Origin: Apostichopus japonicus | Taxonomy: Eukaryota; Echinodermata; Holothuroidea; Aspidochirotida; Stichopodidae | Assembly: GCF_037975245.1 (NCBI RefSeq) | Contig: NC_092574.1 | Coordinates: 7,062,713 to 7,126,712, forward strand | Reading direction: 5' to 3' | Length of the DNA: 64,000 bases | Shown: piece by piece, positions 1-12,171 of the stretch | How the letters are laid out: the number at the start of each line of letters is the position of its first letter | Numbering within the stretch: the first letter of the stretch is position 1 | Notes under the pieces: generated by a model | Database searches by the model: none | What the model was told of the DNA's origin: nothing | Seen by the model: only the letters and a program-made list of their open reading frames with translations | Position numbers and translations under genes: made by a program

Positions 1-80
1 ATTACAAGTAGGGGATGTTGTGAAACTGTTAACAGTGCCAACTGGACAACCAGAAAGCATAGGTGCAGTGTTTGCTGTTG
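1..80 (-). CDS. HYR (hyalin-repeat) exon, cut by window edge
   Basis: This is the N-terminal part of a further HYR exon. The acceptor AG is at 81-82 on the minus strand, after a pyrimidine tract. The readable 80 bp match the start of the exon at 1065-1280 almost base for base (APMLSGCPVGTVNSFTTSPT). It is the most 3' member seen of the tandem exon array, and the rest of the gene runs off the window. Confidence 0.8.
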
Positions 81-468
81 CTGAATGAACCAAAGAAAAC
101 CACAACTTGAAGAAATATAAAATATATGAGATCATTTGATTTTAGAAGTAGAAAGCAGTTTATTTTCTGAATTCAATTGTTTTTTTTTAGAGTATTAATT
201 TGAAATTCATGTATAAAGACCTAAAGTAGTATTCTAGGTTTAATTATAAGCAGTGCTTTTGTTTCAACATTGAGAATCTGGATATAGGTATAAGAAGAAA
301 TTACATTTATAACTGAAAATAACTCCTAAAGTTACATAGTGTGTATACCATGTGCAATGCTGCCTAAAGTCCTCAACAAATTCATTTGACTAAATTACAG
401 AAAATAAAAGAACACGAAGAGAATTTTAATGAGATTATAAGTAATGCAAGTCTTGTATTTATTCTTAC

Positions 469-678
469 CCACAACACTGAAGGTACAGTCATCTGATAAG
501 CCAAGATTATCTGAGCATGAGCATGTAACAGCAGTAGTTCCTGCTTGGAAAGTGCTTCCAGCTGGAGGGTTGCAATTGACTGCTAGAGTACCTTGTTCAG
601 CATCATTACAAGTAGGGGATGTTGTGAAACTGTTGACAGTGCCAACTGGACAACCAGAAAGCATAGGTGCAGTGTTTG
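469..678 (-). CDS. HYR domain exon (array copy 2)
   Basis: 210-bp exon encoding a full HYR-type beta-sandwich module of about 70 residues. HYR modules are extracellular adhesion units of the Ig-like fold, first described in sea urchin hyalin. Visible landmarks are SGCP near the start, the TSPTC segment, NCNPPAGSTFQAGTT in the middle and CSCSDN..L..DCTFSVVG at the end; the central and final blocks fit the HYR core. The donor is GTAAG at 464-468 and the acceptor AG at 679-680, phase 1 at both ends. It lacks the TA pair found at the N-terminus of copies 3 and 4, and has D where the others have V in the SDDC segment. Confidence 0.88.
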
Positions 679-1064
679 CTGAATGAACCAATGAAAACCA
701 CAACTTGAAGAAATACAAAATATACAAGATTTTTTAATTTAGAAGTAGTGAGCAATTTTATTTTCTGAATTCCATAGTATTTTTAGAGTATTATTTTGGA
801 ATTCATGCGTAAATGCCTAAATTAGTGTTCTAGATTTAATTATAAGCAGTGCTTTTGTTTCAACATTGAGAATCTGGATATAGGTAAAAGAAGAAATTAC
901 ATTTATAACTGAAAATAATTCCTAAAGTTACATAGTGTGTATACCATGTGCAATGCTGCCTAAAGTCCTCAACAAATTCATTTGACTAAATTACAGAAAA
1001 TAAAAGAACACGAAGAGAATTTTAATGAGATTATAAGTAATGCAAGTCTTGTATTTATTCTTAC

Positions 1065-1280
1065 CCACAACACTGAAGGTACAGACATCTAATAAGCCAA
1101 AATTATCTGAGCATGAGCATGTAACAGCAGTAGTTCCTGCTTGGAAAGTGCTTCCAGCTGGAGGGTTGCAATTGACTGCTAGAGGACCTTGTTCAGCATC
1201 ATTACAAGTAGGGGATGTTGTGAAACTGTTGACAGTGCCAACTGGACAACCAGAAAGCATAGGTGCAGTGTTTGCTGTTG
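1065..1280 (-). CDS. HYR domain exon (array copy 3)
   Basis: 216-bp exon, 72 residues, phase 1 to 1. Donor CTTAC (minus GTAAG) at 1060-1064, acceptor AG at 1281-1282. It carries the same HYR landmarks as its neighbours (SGCP, NCNPPAGSTF, CTFSVVG). Differences from the 469-678 copy are few: P for T after AEQG, and NFGLLDVC for NLGLSDDC. The flanking intron sequence is also nearly identical to the neighbouring unit, so this copy arose by a recent tandem duplication of exon plus intron. Confidence 0.9.
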
Positions 1281-1670
1281 CTGCATGAACCAAAGAAAAC
1301 AACAACTTGAAGAAATACAAAATATACAAGATTATTTAATTTAGTAGTAGAATTAAAGCAATTTTTTTCCCTGAATTCCGCTCTAGTATTTTTAGAGTAT
1401 TAATTTGAAATTCATGCATAAAGACCTTAAGTAGTCTTCTAGATTTAATTATAAGTAGTGCTCTTGCTTCAAAATTGCGAATCTGGATAAAAGTATAAGA
1501 AGAAATGACATTTATAACTGAATATAGCTCCAAAAGTTACATAGTGCGTATACCATGTGCAATGCTGCCATAAGTCCTCAACAAATTCATTTGACTCTAC
1601 AGAAAATAAAAGAACACGAAGAGAATTTTAATGAGATTATAAGTAATGCAAGTCTTGTATTTATTCTTAC

Positions 1671-1886
1671 CCACAACACTGAAGGTACAGACATCTGATA
1701 AGCCAAAATTATCTGAGCAAAAGCATATAACAGTGGTTCCTCCTGCTTGGAAAGTGCTTCCAGCTGGAGGGTTACAATTGACTGCTAGAGTACCTTGTTC
1801 AGCATCAATACAAGTAGGGGATGTTGTGAAACTGTTGACAGTGCCAACTGGACAACCAGAAAGCATAGGTGCAGTGTTTGCTGTTG
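1671..1886 (-). CDS. HYR domain exon (array copy 4)
   Basis: 216-bp exon, 72 residues, phase 1 to 1. Donor GTAAG at 1666-1670, acceptor AG at 1887-1888. It has the same HYR scaffold, with private changes: CIDAEQG for CNDAEQG, AGGTTVICFCSDN for AGTTAVTCSCSDN. The changes cluster in the C-terminal half of the domain, while the N-terminal 40 residues are almost fixed across the array. All cysteines are kept, so the copy looks functional. Confidence 0.9.
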
Positions 1887-2259
1887 CTGAATGAACAAAA
1901 GAAAACCACAACTTGAAGAAATATAAAATATATGAGATTATTTGATTTCAAAAAGTAGCAAGCAGTCTTAGTTTCTGAATTCCACAATTGTATTTTTAGA
2001 GTACTAATTTGAAATTCCAGCATAAAGGCCTAATTTAGTGTTGTAGATTTAATTATAAGTAGTGCTTTTGTTTCAACAGTGAGAATCTGGAGAAAAGTAT
2101 AAGAAGAAATGACATTTATATCTCCAAACGATACATAGTGTGTTACCAATGACCAATGTTGCCTAATGTCCTCATCTAATTTCCTTGGCTCTACAGAAAA
2201 CAATATAAACTGAAATTTAATGAGATTATATGTCACGTAAGTCTTGTATTTATTCTTAC

Positions 2260-2472
2260 CTACAAACACACTGAAGATACAGACATCTGATGAGCCAAGA
2301 TTATCTGAGCATGAGCATGTAACAGAAGTAGTTCCTGATTGGAAAGTGCTTCCAGCTGGAGGGTTGCAAGTGACTGCTAGAGTACCTTGTACAGCATCAT
2401 TACAAGTAGGGGATGTTGTGAAACTGTTGACAGTGCCAACTGGACAACCAGAAAGCATAGTTGTTGTTGTAT
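2260..2472 (-). CDS. HYR domain exon (array copy 5, most divergent)
   Basis: 213-bp exon, 71 residues, phase 1 to 1. The donor GTAAG is at 2255-2259 and the acceptor AG at 2473-2474. It begins with a TTTT run in place of ATANTAP, and ends CIFSVFVG with one extra residue. Its 5' intron differs completely from that of the other copies, as expected for the first unit of the array. The neighbours downstream (lower coordinates) probably derive from this unit or share its parent. Confidence 0.88.
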
Positions 2473-2639
2473 CTAGTGACAAAAAATTAAGATATATTGA
2501 CAATCATGTGAAAGGTCCTGAAGAAAGGGATATAGGCTCGTCAAGAGTGATTCTGCTGATTGCGTGATGATAAGCAGGATCAGAAGAAATTTTCACAGTT
2601 GATTTTATTTCCACATTATCTTTTAACTATAAGTCACTT

Positions 2640-3760
2640 ACTGACAGGATAGAGAGTCTCCAATATAATCACATAGATACAATTTTTATCTTATTAATTC
2701 AAGCATACTGTACAGTCATTCCCTTACACGATGATGGGTACCCCATTCAAAGAAGAATGTTTCCTAATTCATCAATGCAATAATACGTACAGCATCTTTA
2801 ATACATCAATGCAACCATATATCATTAACTGGCAGGTTGAAGAGTAAGTAACTATATGACAGATGTATGATGTTTTTACCCCTCAATGGCAGAAGAATGC
2901 AGTTATCATTTACTTACAGGATGATGAGTACCCAAGTAACAGATGAATATGTTAATGTTACTCATCAAAAGTGCCCAATAATGATGGATGTGTTTTAGTA
3001 CATCAATACAAGCAGGTACCATTAACTGACACGATGATGAACTTTAAATTTAAATTAGATACAGCAAGGTACTTCATCAAAAGAACCCACATAAATAATG
3101 GATATATGCATGTGGGTTTAGCTCTTCAAAACAAGGATATTGGATGATGAGTACCCAATTGAACGTATATGTGTTGTTTCAACTCATCAAAAGTACCCAA
3201 TTAGATTATTGATGGTTTTATCTCACCAATGCAAGCAGACATATATTTAACTGACTGGATGATGGATACCCAATTAAATGATGGGTATTTGTAGTTTTAG
3301 CTCATCAATGGAAGCATAGGGTTGGAAAACCTTGCTTAATTTCCTGCTGATACTTTGCTAATACTGGGGATTTCCCACCATTATTCGTGAAGCAGAGCAT
3401 TTTCACACCTTTTCAAGTTCGAAATTTAAGTGTAACTAATGTTCACCATAACAAGTTTTGCACAAGTTGGCTTGCTGTAAAGGCCACCACCTTCAAAAAT
3501 CAGTCTGAAGCATTTTGTATGGTCTGTTGTCTATGATGGAGATGTGACAAAATGTCTAAATGATATGTTTTTTTAATCATTGTTTAAAATGGCTCTTTTA
3601 GCCTCTTCTTTTTATTATAATAAATTCATTTTCTTGTATGTGTGTGCAGGAATTTTGCCTGATGAGACAGCAAATGTATTGTTAACCTGGTTGGATGGAT
3701 GCACGGTTTCCCAACCCTGTGCTACCATAGATCATTAATTGACAGGATGATGAGATGACA
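2640..3760. repeat. Degenerate minisatellite, period about 105-110 bp, interrupted by a transposon
   Basis: A motif like ACTGACAGGATGATGAGTAC recurs near 2727, 2920, 3030, 3140, 3250 and 3740. Between copies there is a second conserved block, TCATCAATGCAAGCA. Copies are diverged and some are shortened. The insertion at 3317-3719 splits the last unit. Confidence 0.7.
3317..3719. mobile_element. hAT-like non-autonomous DNA transposon (MITE), about 400 bp
   Basis: Imperfect terminal inverted repeats are seen: AGGGTTGGAAAACCTTGC at 3318-3335 and the inverse of AGGGTTGGGAAACCGTGC at 3701-3718. The ends resemble hAT termini. Flanking octamers TGGAAGCA and TGCTACCA agree at 5 of 8 positions, as expected for an old 8-bp TSD. 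No transposase is encoded. Confidence 0.7.
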
Positions 3761-5300
3761 TGAAAGGAAGCAAAATTAAAAGTATTCAATTATAAACATT
3801 TTTAATCTTATTGTTCGGGCCTAATGACGGCAGCGGCCAATTGCTTGTAACAGCAATTTCCTGGTCACTCGTGGGATAACCTCTTTTTAAAATTATGTTA
3901 TATGGATGGAACATGTGATCATCGGATAAAAGGCATATAATGCAGCATTACATGACCAGTGTACCATCAGACAGCACACCAGTATAATTTGTGTTTATAA
4001 ACCACTTTAAAAACTGTTGCTATTGGCGAAACATTATGTCCAAATATTTTAAACCTATGGCAGGAAGCTCAATATGGAAGTGATATTCATGCTATGCTAG
4101 TGATTGATCACTGGAAGCAGACTGAATTGTGTGGGACTGTCCCAAAGCCTTCTACCCTAGATATGCAGTGTTGCCCTTATATCTCCCAATGGGTCTTTGT
4201 TCCCCTTGTACAGTTTAGTGACTTTCTTTCAAAAAGTCAAAATTTCAAAAAAAAATGTGTTGTCATACAGTTTGTTGTGCCCTAGAAGCAAATTCAATTC
4301 ATAGGTTAGAAGTAGGTATCACAGCACCTTTTACATGATTCGAAAAGAAACAACAAGACTAACTTGAGCAATGTTGAATGTTTTCCTTATCAACTTTTCA
4401 ACACTACCCAACATTCAACTTTCAAGTACAATGACTGTGGTAAGTCTACACAAATTTGTTCATCTTTAAATGAATGCCAGCTACATGGCAGTTACATGTC
4501 ATAAACTCTGTTGCCAATTTTCCTAGTAAATGTTGTGCATAATTGTCTACAACTAGTTGATTGTGTCAATGACTAATATATAATTTGGCATATATTTTAA
4601 ACAATTGAGGAACATTGTCTACAGTAGTTAAACAATGACAATACTATATTTGTCTTTGAGTATCTCTATCAGTGCTGTTCAATTTCCAACACTATTCTCA
4701 ACTAAACCTCAAACCATAAGCCATGCTTTATGAGGAATTTGGGAGATTCACCAGCAAATCACCTGAACTTCAGCTGTTTCAAACTTCCAATTTGGCCTTC
4801 CCAAAAAGAAAGAACTAGTGCGTGTGTGTGAAGGATAAATAAAGGCCTAAACACACATAAGATCACAGTTTGTTATAAAGCACTGGAGTAAACAGTGTGA
4901 ACTACTTTCAGACCATTATGGTAGCTTAAGGCAAGGATATTGCCCTAACTGTGAAATAACAAAAGTAAAAGAAAACAAAAGGTCAGAAAAGCTGTTTGTA
5001 AACAGAGAAGAATGGTACCAAGACTGTTGAAGAAATCACTTTGGTGGCAAAGATTTGAGATTAGAGTGACTCCATTGCCACTTTACAAGTTTTTTCAATA
5101 GTTGATAGTTTGATAATTGTTTCTGACACTGTTGCTTCAAATCACAGTAGATCTGACAAGTGCCCCCTCTAGTTTTAGCAAATTATAACAATTTGTGCAC
5201 CCTCCACAATATTCACAACAAAAGGCAGGTAGCTCAACTTAAGAGATTACAAACTGTTTCCCACCAAGCTGTGTTCTTTCATAACTGATATTCCACTTAC
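3761..5300. other. Intron or intergenic stretch, no feature recognised
   Basis: A+T-rich single-copy-looking DNA between HYR exons. I saw no HYR-like reading frame, RNA gene or repeat in it. A short open frame near 4094-4285 has no recognisable similarity. Confidence 0.5.
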
Positions 5301-5549
5301 CATCATTCACTTCTACAGTAAAGCTGCACGTAGAGAAACCGCCTCCAGAGAAGAATATGTATGTGAAAAGCGCTGCAGGGCTGCCAAGTTCAATCGATGT
5401 ACTAGCAGTTACAGGATTGTTATTACTGGCAACACCGGTGCTAGTAGGTGCCATCCATGGAACAGTTACAGATGAACCTACTACCATGGTAGCTTCACTT
5501 AAAGGAAGAAATATATTCCCAGGACAGTTGTTGATCACAGGACCAGCCC
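5301..5549 (-). CDS. HYR domain exon of a different subtype
   Basis: 249-bp exon, 83 residues, phase 1 to 1. Donor GTAAG at 5296-5300; acceptor AG at 5550-5551 after TTTTCATTCC. It encodes a complete HYR module: GPVINNCPGNI at the start, VTVPWMAPT in the middle, and CSFTVEVND at the end. VTVPWMAPT matches the V-x-W-x-x-P-T core of classical HYR domains, which the array copies at 1-2472 have lost. This is therefore the more canonical domain, and the array copies are a derived subtype. It sits 2.8 kb upstream of the array on the same strand. Confidence 0.85.
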
Positions 5550-5579
5550 CTGGAATGAAAAGTGAATATATATGCTCTG

Positions 5580-5669
5580 TTACTGAAATTGAACGAAAAC
5601 AATTATAATGCAGCTGATTACCAACAGCATCATAATGCTCAGTTGGAGCAATGACTGTCACATCAGTCC
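5580..5669 (-). pseudogene. HYR-like half domain, possible short exon or remnant
   Basis: Just upstream of the 5301-5549 exon, in the same frame, the minus strand reads GTDVTVIAPTEHYDAVGNQ followed by a cysteine. This resembles the middle of an HYR domain (V-x-W-x-x-P-T-x-x-D-x-x-G), but the second half is absent. An acceptor-like AG lies at 5670-5671 and a GTAATC donor-like site at 5616-5621, which would make a 48-bp exon of phase 1 to 1. It could be a real mini-exon or a decayed HYR exon. Confidence 0.35.
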
Positions 5670-6974
5670 CTGTTAAGGAAACTACATTCACGAGAATCAC
5701 AAAATAAAGGGGTGATGAATCAGAAAACCAATGATTCCTTCCCATTAAAATAACTTTAACAACAAAGAAACTATAAAGTGAACATACAGGTATATTTTGT
5801 TGAGTCGACCTGGCATTGCTCATTTATATAAAATGAATGGTTGTGAACACACACAATGTCACAATATTATGGAAAAATCAATTAAAGTGTCAGAAATGTT
5901 GTGGCCATTGCAATATATCTAGCATTTGTGTGTCCCCATACAGTCCATTTAATACAACTTTGCATACAAATATTATTCAATTCTCAAGCATTTGTAACTT
6001 CAGTGATTAAGTACTAAAGTATGCTGATCTATGAACCAAAGGAGCCATGCAAGATGTTAGATCAAAGATCTGTTTACAACAGTTGAGCACTGTTTCACAT
6101 GCAAAAACTGATACCAAACCTTCAGAAGACCCTATGTGTATAGAGTAACTTATTAAGTTATATATCTATGTCTAAGAAACACAGTAGTTTCATGAGTTTA
6201 AAGGGAAATTGTTGTCCAATTCTAATGATGAAATGTAAAGAACTTTCATCTGAAATGTTTAAAGGACTATTATTGTGACTCAAAGCTATGTGGAGGATAG
6301 TGAAATCACTTATTACTCTTTATATGAGTTAATCTTTCAATCTGAAATAAATTAATCATTGAATTGAAAGTCTGTCAATATCATTGAACACAGTACTCCT
6401 TAACATCTATTTCGATAAAATACTTTTAATTGCAAAAGCAAAAACTAAATTTATAACCTACCAAAGCCCAAGGCCTGATTCACAACCTGCTGTGATGCTA
6501 GGCTCTGATATAAGACACCTGTGTCTTGAAGAAAGGAGCATCTGGGAAATAAAGAATTTCCTATAGTAATAATCATAATAAATAAGTTCTTAATTTAGCG
6601 CCATATACCAAACGACCTCTAGGCACTTAACAAAACCTTAAAAAAAATAAAAAGACAGAGAAATCAAAGCAATAAAAAGTCTAGAAAACACATAATATAT
6701 ATTGAAGTGTCAGGTCAAAAAATAAAATAAGCTATTAACATGAGAAAGGGGCATCTGCAGAATCAAGAATATCATTTCTAGCCTAGATACTATAATGCCA
6801 ATAAGCAATTGGCACAGTAACATGCATACATGTGCAAGATAAAAGAATGGCCCCGGGACATCTGCAAAATCAAGAAAACCATATCTACTTTGAAGTTTTG
6901 CAATGTACAGGAATAAGCAGAGTAACATGCATGTGCACTATAATAGAAAGGAGCATCTGCAAAGTTAAGAAAAC

Positions 6975-7220
6975 AAAGTGGCTATTCTTACGACTAGTTG
7001 TAACAATAATTCCCTTTTGCGCATGCGCAGTTGCTATAACATGGCTATTTTTACGATTAGGAGTAACAATAATTTCCGGTTAGGGTTGGATTGAGGGTTA
7101 GAACTTAGAGTTACCCCTACTACGTACATGCGCAGTTGCTTTATTTACTTTGAATTCGCCGATGTCATAAGAATAGTTTATAAATAATTGTTACGACTAG
7201 TTGTAAGAATAGCCACGGCC
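6975..7220. mobile_element. MITE, 246 bp, with 10-bp TSD
   Basis: Terminal inverted repeats start GTGGCTATTCTTACGACTAG on the left (6978 on) and GTGGCTATTCTTACAACTAG on the right (inverse of 7195-7214). The direct repeat TTAAGAAAAC flanks both sides at 6965-6974 and 7221-7230. A TSD of 9-10 bp suggests a Mutator-like origin. The interrupted tandem repeat supplies the empty-site sequence, which supports a real insertion. Confidence 0.75.
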
Positions 7221-7230
7221 TTAAGAAAAC

Positions 7231-8160
<930 letters not shown>

Positions 8161-8570
8161 CTTTTGAATTCAACCCATACAAAAATAGAACGACCTGCAA
8201 CTTGTTTACAATCGACGTAACACAGAGAAATGTTAAAGAGCCGATATAGGAATCGGCTCCAACAATATAGGCCATTCTCACACGCGTATTACACCCTCAA
8301 ACTGTGGAAAAGTTCGAACTGCAAATCTGCCAAGTAGTCTATTTACAGAATATGACATCGAACATGATCAGAAACATGAATAAGAAGTTAATATTTGACT
8401 TGATCAGGTCTCCCACCGGTGGAATTATTTCCCCAAATGACGGGAAAGGTAAGATTTTGCTACTCAAATCAAAACGCATATAGGCTACTGGTCATGAATA
8501 CTAAAAAGTTGCTAAACAAATTTCACGATCATTGCATATGGTCTGTGAAACTTTACAGTGGGCCCTGTTT

Positions 8571-8827
8571 GCGTATTTTTTTTCCCCAGGACGAACGTGG
8601 GCATCGGCCAATCAAATCCCTGGATTCCAAACATGTGACGCTTTTTCAAAAAACATGTTGTGAATCTTTTTTCCTAGTTTTGACCCCAGATTATGAACGA
8701 CAATCCTTCATTTTCATTGAAACTGGATCCCTAACCCACTTTCTAAATCCTACCCCTGATTTCAAACGAATTTGTAAATTCCAGAAAAACCTGAAACCCA
8801 CGTTCGTCCTGGGAAAAAAAATTACGC
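8571..8827. mobile_element. MITE, 257 bp, with 9-bp TSD
   Basis: Inverted ends: GCGTATTTTTTTTCCCCAGG on the left, continuing into ACGAACGTGGG, with the inverse of GCGTAATTTTTTTTCCCAGG plus ACGAACGTGGG on the right. The direct repeat GCCCTGTTT flanks it at 8562-8570 and 8828-8836. The TSD length fits Mutator-like elements. A 139-codon open frame across it is not a gene. Confidence 0.8.
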
Positions 8828-9201
8828 GCCCTGTTTAGCCCCTCACATGCATAACCACAAAAGTATTCCTCAACAACTTTGGTTCACCACCGTTATACAT
8901 TATATCCGTACAACATTTCAGTATAGATTTGGACAAACTCTATTGGAGGACCACCATTCTTTACCATCGACTACTTCGCCCAAGCAATTTGCCATTCTTC
9001 TTTGATATTATGTGATATCAATCCACCACCTCCACCCCATCCCGACCCCCACACCGACCCCCCCCCCACTCCATCCCTACGATCTCGAGTGGATTACAAG
9101 GATACATTGGAAGTACGGATTGAAGCATGAGGTGGTGTTTACTATATATCAGGTAATTGTGCAGGGTTGAAGTGTAGGAAAGATACATGTTATTGCTTTA
9201 C
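8828..9201. other. Intron stretch with C-rich run
   Basis: No gene recognised. Holds a C-rich tract at about 9030-9075. Confidence 0.5.
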
Positions 9202-9466
9202 CTGAATTCTATATTACCAGGTGCAGGTGCAGCAGCCTGGTATGTGAGTACTACTGGTGTGTCCTTCATGATGTCATTGTTTGTCGTTCCAATGGTGCTA
9301 GCAGTCGGAGCACCGCAATTGTAGACGTTATAATCGTTAGTAGGCAGCAGGGGATTTCCGTTGACAAGAGTAAATGTTCCAACAAGCAAATTGGTAATAG
9401 TATCTCGAGCTTGGCATATTAACTCTCGTAACATCCGACCAGCAGGCTGGTTGGCGTAAACGGTGA
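9202..9466 (-). CDS. Reeler domain exon, second part
   Basis: 265-bp exon, phase 1 in and phase 2 out. Acceptor AG at 9467-9468 (after TTTTCTCCTGGTTCC), donor GTAAAG at 9196-9201 after CAG. The residues LICQARDTITNLLVGTF, then a later C in YNCGAP, then VVLTYQAAAPAPGNIEFR follow the Reeler (PF02014) layout: L-x-Q-A-R, VGTF, a cysteine, and a W/Y-x-A-P-x-x-G-x-I/V-x-F ending. Reeler domains occur at the N-terminus of secreted and surface proteins such as reelin, F-spondin and FRRS1. The domain normally runs on a few residues past this point, so one more small exon is expected. Confidence 0.75.
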
Positions 9467-10197
9467 CTGGAACCAGGAGAAAAGTCAAGTAAACATGTAT
9501 TAGAAGTTATATATACTTGTTTTTAATAACAAATGTTTCACGATTCGTTGCTATCATTTAGAACTATTAATTGTAGCATTGTATAGCAGTTTGGAACACC
9601 ATTGAGTGCTTTCGTTTGAAATACATGACAACTGCACCAAGTAAATACAAAATTGAAAAGAAAAGAAAACACAAAGGGAGGGGTGGGAAATTATATGTGT
9701 TATGAAGTTATTTATATAACGGGGTTTTATGTTTGAGGCAAAAAGGAGAAAATCAATCAATGGGAACATCAAACACCAAAGTGTAAACATGAGAGGGTGT
9801 GCGACTGTAAACACCTCCTTTTCTTTGAACCCCACAAAAATGAAATGTAGTCATAAGGCGCAAACTTGCATGTAGACCTAGTTAAAGACCTAATCCGCTA
9901 GTCTAAATGCCTCAGATTGCATCATTTCACGTTTAATTAGGACCCCCTGACTCCCCTAAATTGGAGACGTTTTCACCACCTCCTCTTTAATATATCATCG
10001 ATCCGCAACCTAAGAAATTACACAAGCTGACAACTGAAGTATTACATTTCATCGTGCCCTTGTAAACTTCTCATATTATTATATTTGTATGCACGTTATC
10101 AGATATAACGCAGACCGATTCCAACTTTGGACAATACAATTCCCTCTGTCGCCCTCATTTATACCTGGTGAACAGCAATTTACCTGTGCCCATTGAG

Positions 10198-10246
<49 letters not shown>

Positions 10247-11954
10247 AATACAATATAATAAAATTGTACAATGGCTACATTCCGTACCCCGTGAATTTTT
10301 ACCCCACGTGACGTCACAACATCACGGTGCTCTTTGATAATCTCCTACCGTTATTAATATATATCTGTAAATGTGATGATTAAACAAATTCGAAGGACCA
10401 GAGATGAATATGGAGATTATGAGTACGTTCTCCTCAGAGATTGATAATCACTTTCTTTTAGTAAATTAAATCATTTCTAATTCAGTATAAGAAAGGAAAA
10501 TGCGATCTGGTGGTTGTTTTTACGTGACGTCACATATAACTTCGTTATGCAATTATTAACTGAATTGAGAATAAAGTTTCAGCAGTAAATTTCGAAGTAT
10601 CATAACGAACTGTATGGAATTGACTGCAGCACCAACGAAATTTTTCTTTCTTTTTCTTTGCAATTGATATTTTGGGGGATTTTTGGTCTCTCCTTACAAC
10701 ACGTGCCCCCCCCCCCCCCCCCGAAAGCTGAATTTTAGCATTTATTGTTGATGAAATATTTCAGTTATTAAATGAAAAATACTATGTACCTATGACGTAA
10801 CCTGATACTTTAGTCCAGAGGTATAGGCACGAAACAGATCTTGGGGCCCAAAGTGAATTGTTGAAGCCTATCCGCGGGCAACAACACGCACGGTTGGGCC
10901 TATACTTTTTTTAAAAGGAAAATTACAGTACATAAGACATTCTAAGCCTGGGTAAGATCAGAAAGCTCTTCAGATGGGTTGTGAAACTGCTATGGTGACA
11001 TATATAGCATCTAAACACAAACAAACACACTCAAATCTACAAAAATAAACGAATTATGTTTTTCTTTGCTATAAGGGAATGCGGGCCGAATTAAAATGAT
11101 TTGAAGAAAAAAACCTTACTGGCCGTAGAAAATGTGCCCGATACAATAAATGCTGCCCACAGGCCTTTATCAAAACTGAAAGCGATGTAATTAGGCATTT
11201 AACTAGGAATACTTTGAAAATGATGAACCGAAGAAATCGAAGCCTGCATGTATATTGTGAAGAAAATATTCTCTACCCGATCACACAGCAGTTAATAACT
11301 TGATACTTACTAGCCACTAAGTGCTCAAGTTAACTATGATGCCGTGAAGGGCCATCCATTTGGGCGACTATATACATTTCATTGTAGTAGATAATAAATT
11401 GCAAGTTTGCAGAAAACGCAGATTAAAGTAGAACATATGAAACTACTTTATATTTCGGTGGAACATTTTGAGCTTGTTTTGTAATCGCATGACGTCATAA
11501 TTCGATAACGCCACAATATGACAGTGTTCATTTCCGGGACCAGTTACGCGTAATGGCGCAGTCATGCTAAGATATGTGACGACGCTATATATACAAGATC
11601 TTTGCGATGGACCTAACGTCGTAAAACATGAGTTTCTTAACAACTTTAATGTAACTGAACGTCCTCAAAATAACGTTGCGCCAGAATCTAACTTAATCTG
11701 TCAGAAATGCAACTTGTATGGGGTTTGCAGACGACATAGTTATATCTCACAGTATGACTTTCGCTCTATTCACTATTACGTCAAGAAAGCATCCAGATAT
11801 ACGGGTCGTCTGTTGAACGGTTTTCCAAATTTCTTTAAATTTTACACGAGAGTCAAATTTATGGAACAGTGCAACAAACTTGACATCCTCCACTCATTTC
11901 TTTATTTTTAATTTCCTATAGCTATTAACAGATTAACAAATGGACAAAGATTAC
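9467..11954. other. Large intron, mostly unremarkable
   Basis: Intron between the two Reeler exons. It holds an (AT)n run at 10195-10242 and a poly-C run near 10708-10722. A plus-strand open frame at 11564-11911 (115 codons) has no recognisable family similarity and lies antisense to the gene, so I do not call it. Confidence 0.55.
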
Positions 11955-12171
11955 CTGTAATGGTGGTTCCGGTAGTGTAAAATTGCGGTGCAATTTGCAA
12001 CACGTAAGGGCTATTAGCATTAGGTTGGGGGGTTAAGCCGTTGACAGCCCCCAGTGTATTGCATGAACCGGTTGTAAAAACCTGCTGTGCATACGTCGAT
12101 GAGATTTCCAAAATAACTATCGCGGTGAGGAATACCGCCAGTACAGAAACCCTTGAAGCTGGTGTAGCCAT
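11955..12171 (-). CDS. First exon: signal peptide and start of Reeler domain
   Basis: The start ATG at 12171-12169 lies in a good context (A at -3, G at +4: CACACCATGG). The first 29 residues form a signal peptide: a short polar start, the hydrophobic core VSVLAVFLTAIVIL, then SSTYA before the likely cleavage at A|QQ. The following SCNTLGAVNG...PYVLQI....Y.TGTTITG fits the beginning of a Reeler domain. The donor is GTAATC at 11949-11954 and the exon ends in phase 1, which agrees with the phase-1 acceptor at 9467-9468. The in-frame extension upstream begins with GTG and is not a plausible start. Confidence 0.78.

Larger units (their letters stand above)
1..2520 (-). repeat. Tandem exon-plus-intron duplication, about 595-bp units
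   Basis: The exon starts are spaced 596, 606 and 589 bp apart. The intervening intron DNA is conserved too, for example the segments at 300-420, 890-1020 and 1490-1620. Four complete units and a partial one are visible, and the array continues past the window start. Confidence 0.92.

Noticed and set aside
444-686. Plus-strand open frames opposite the HYR exons (also near 1040, 1646, 2244)
   Set aside because: They are antisense shadows of the minus-strand HYR exons; splice sites, frame and domain fit are all on the minus strand.
8419-8838. 139-codon plus-strand frame
   Set aside because: It mostly spans the 257-bp MITE and its TSDs; no protein similarity.
11564-11911. 115-codon plus-strand frame antisense within the Reeler intron
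   Set aside because: No family resemblance, no splice context, and the upstream context gives no promoter evidence.
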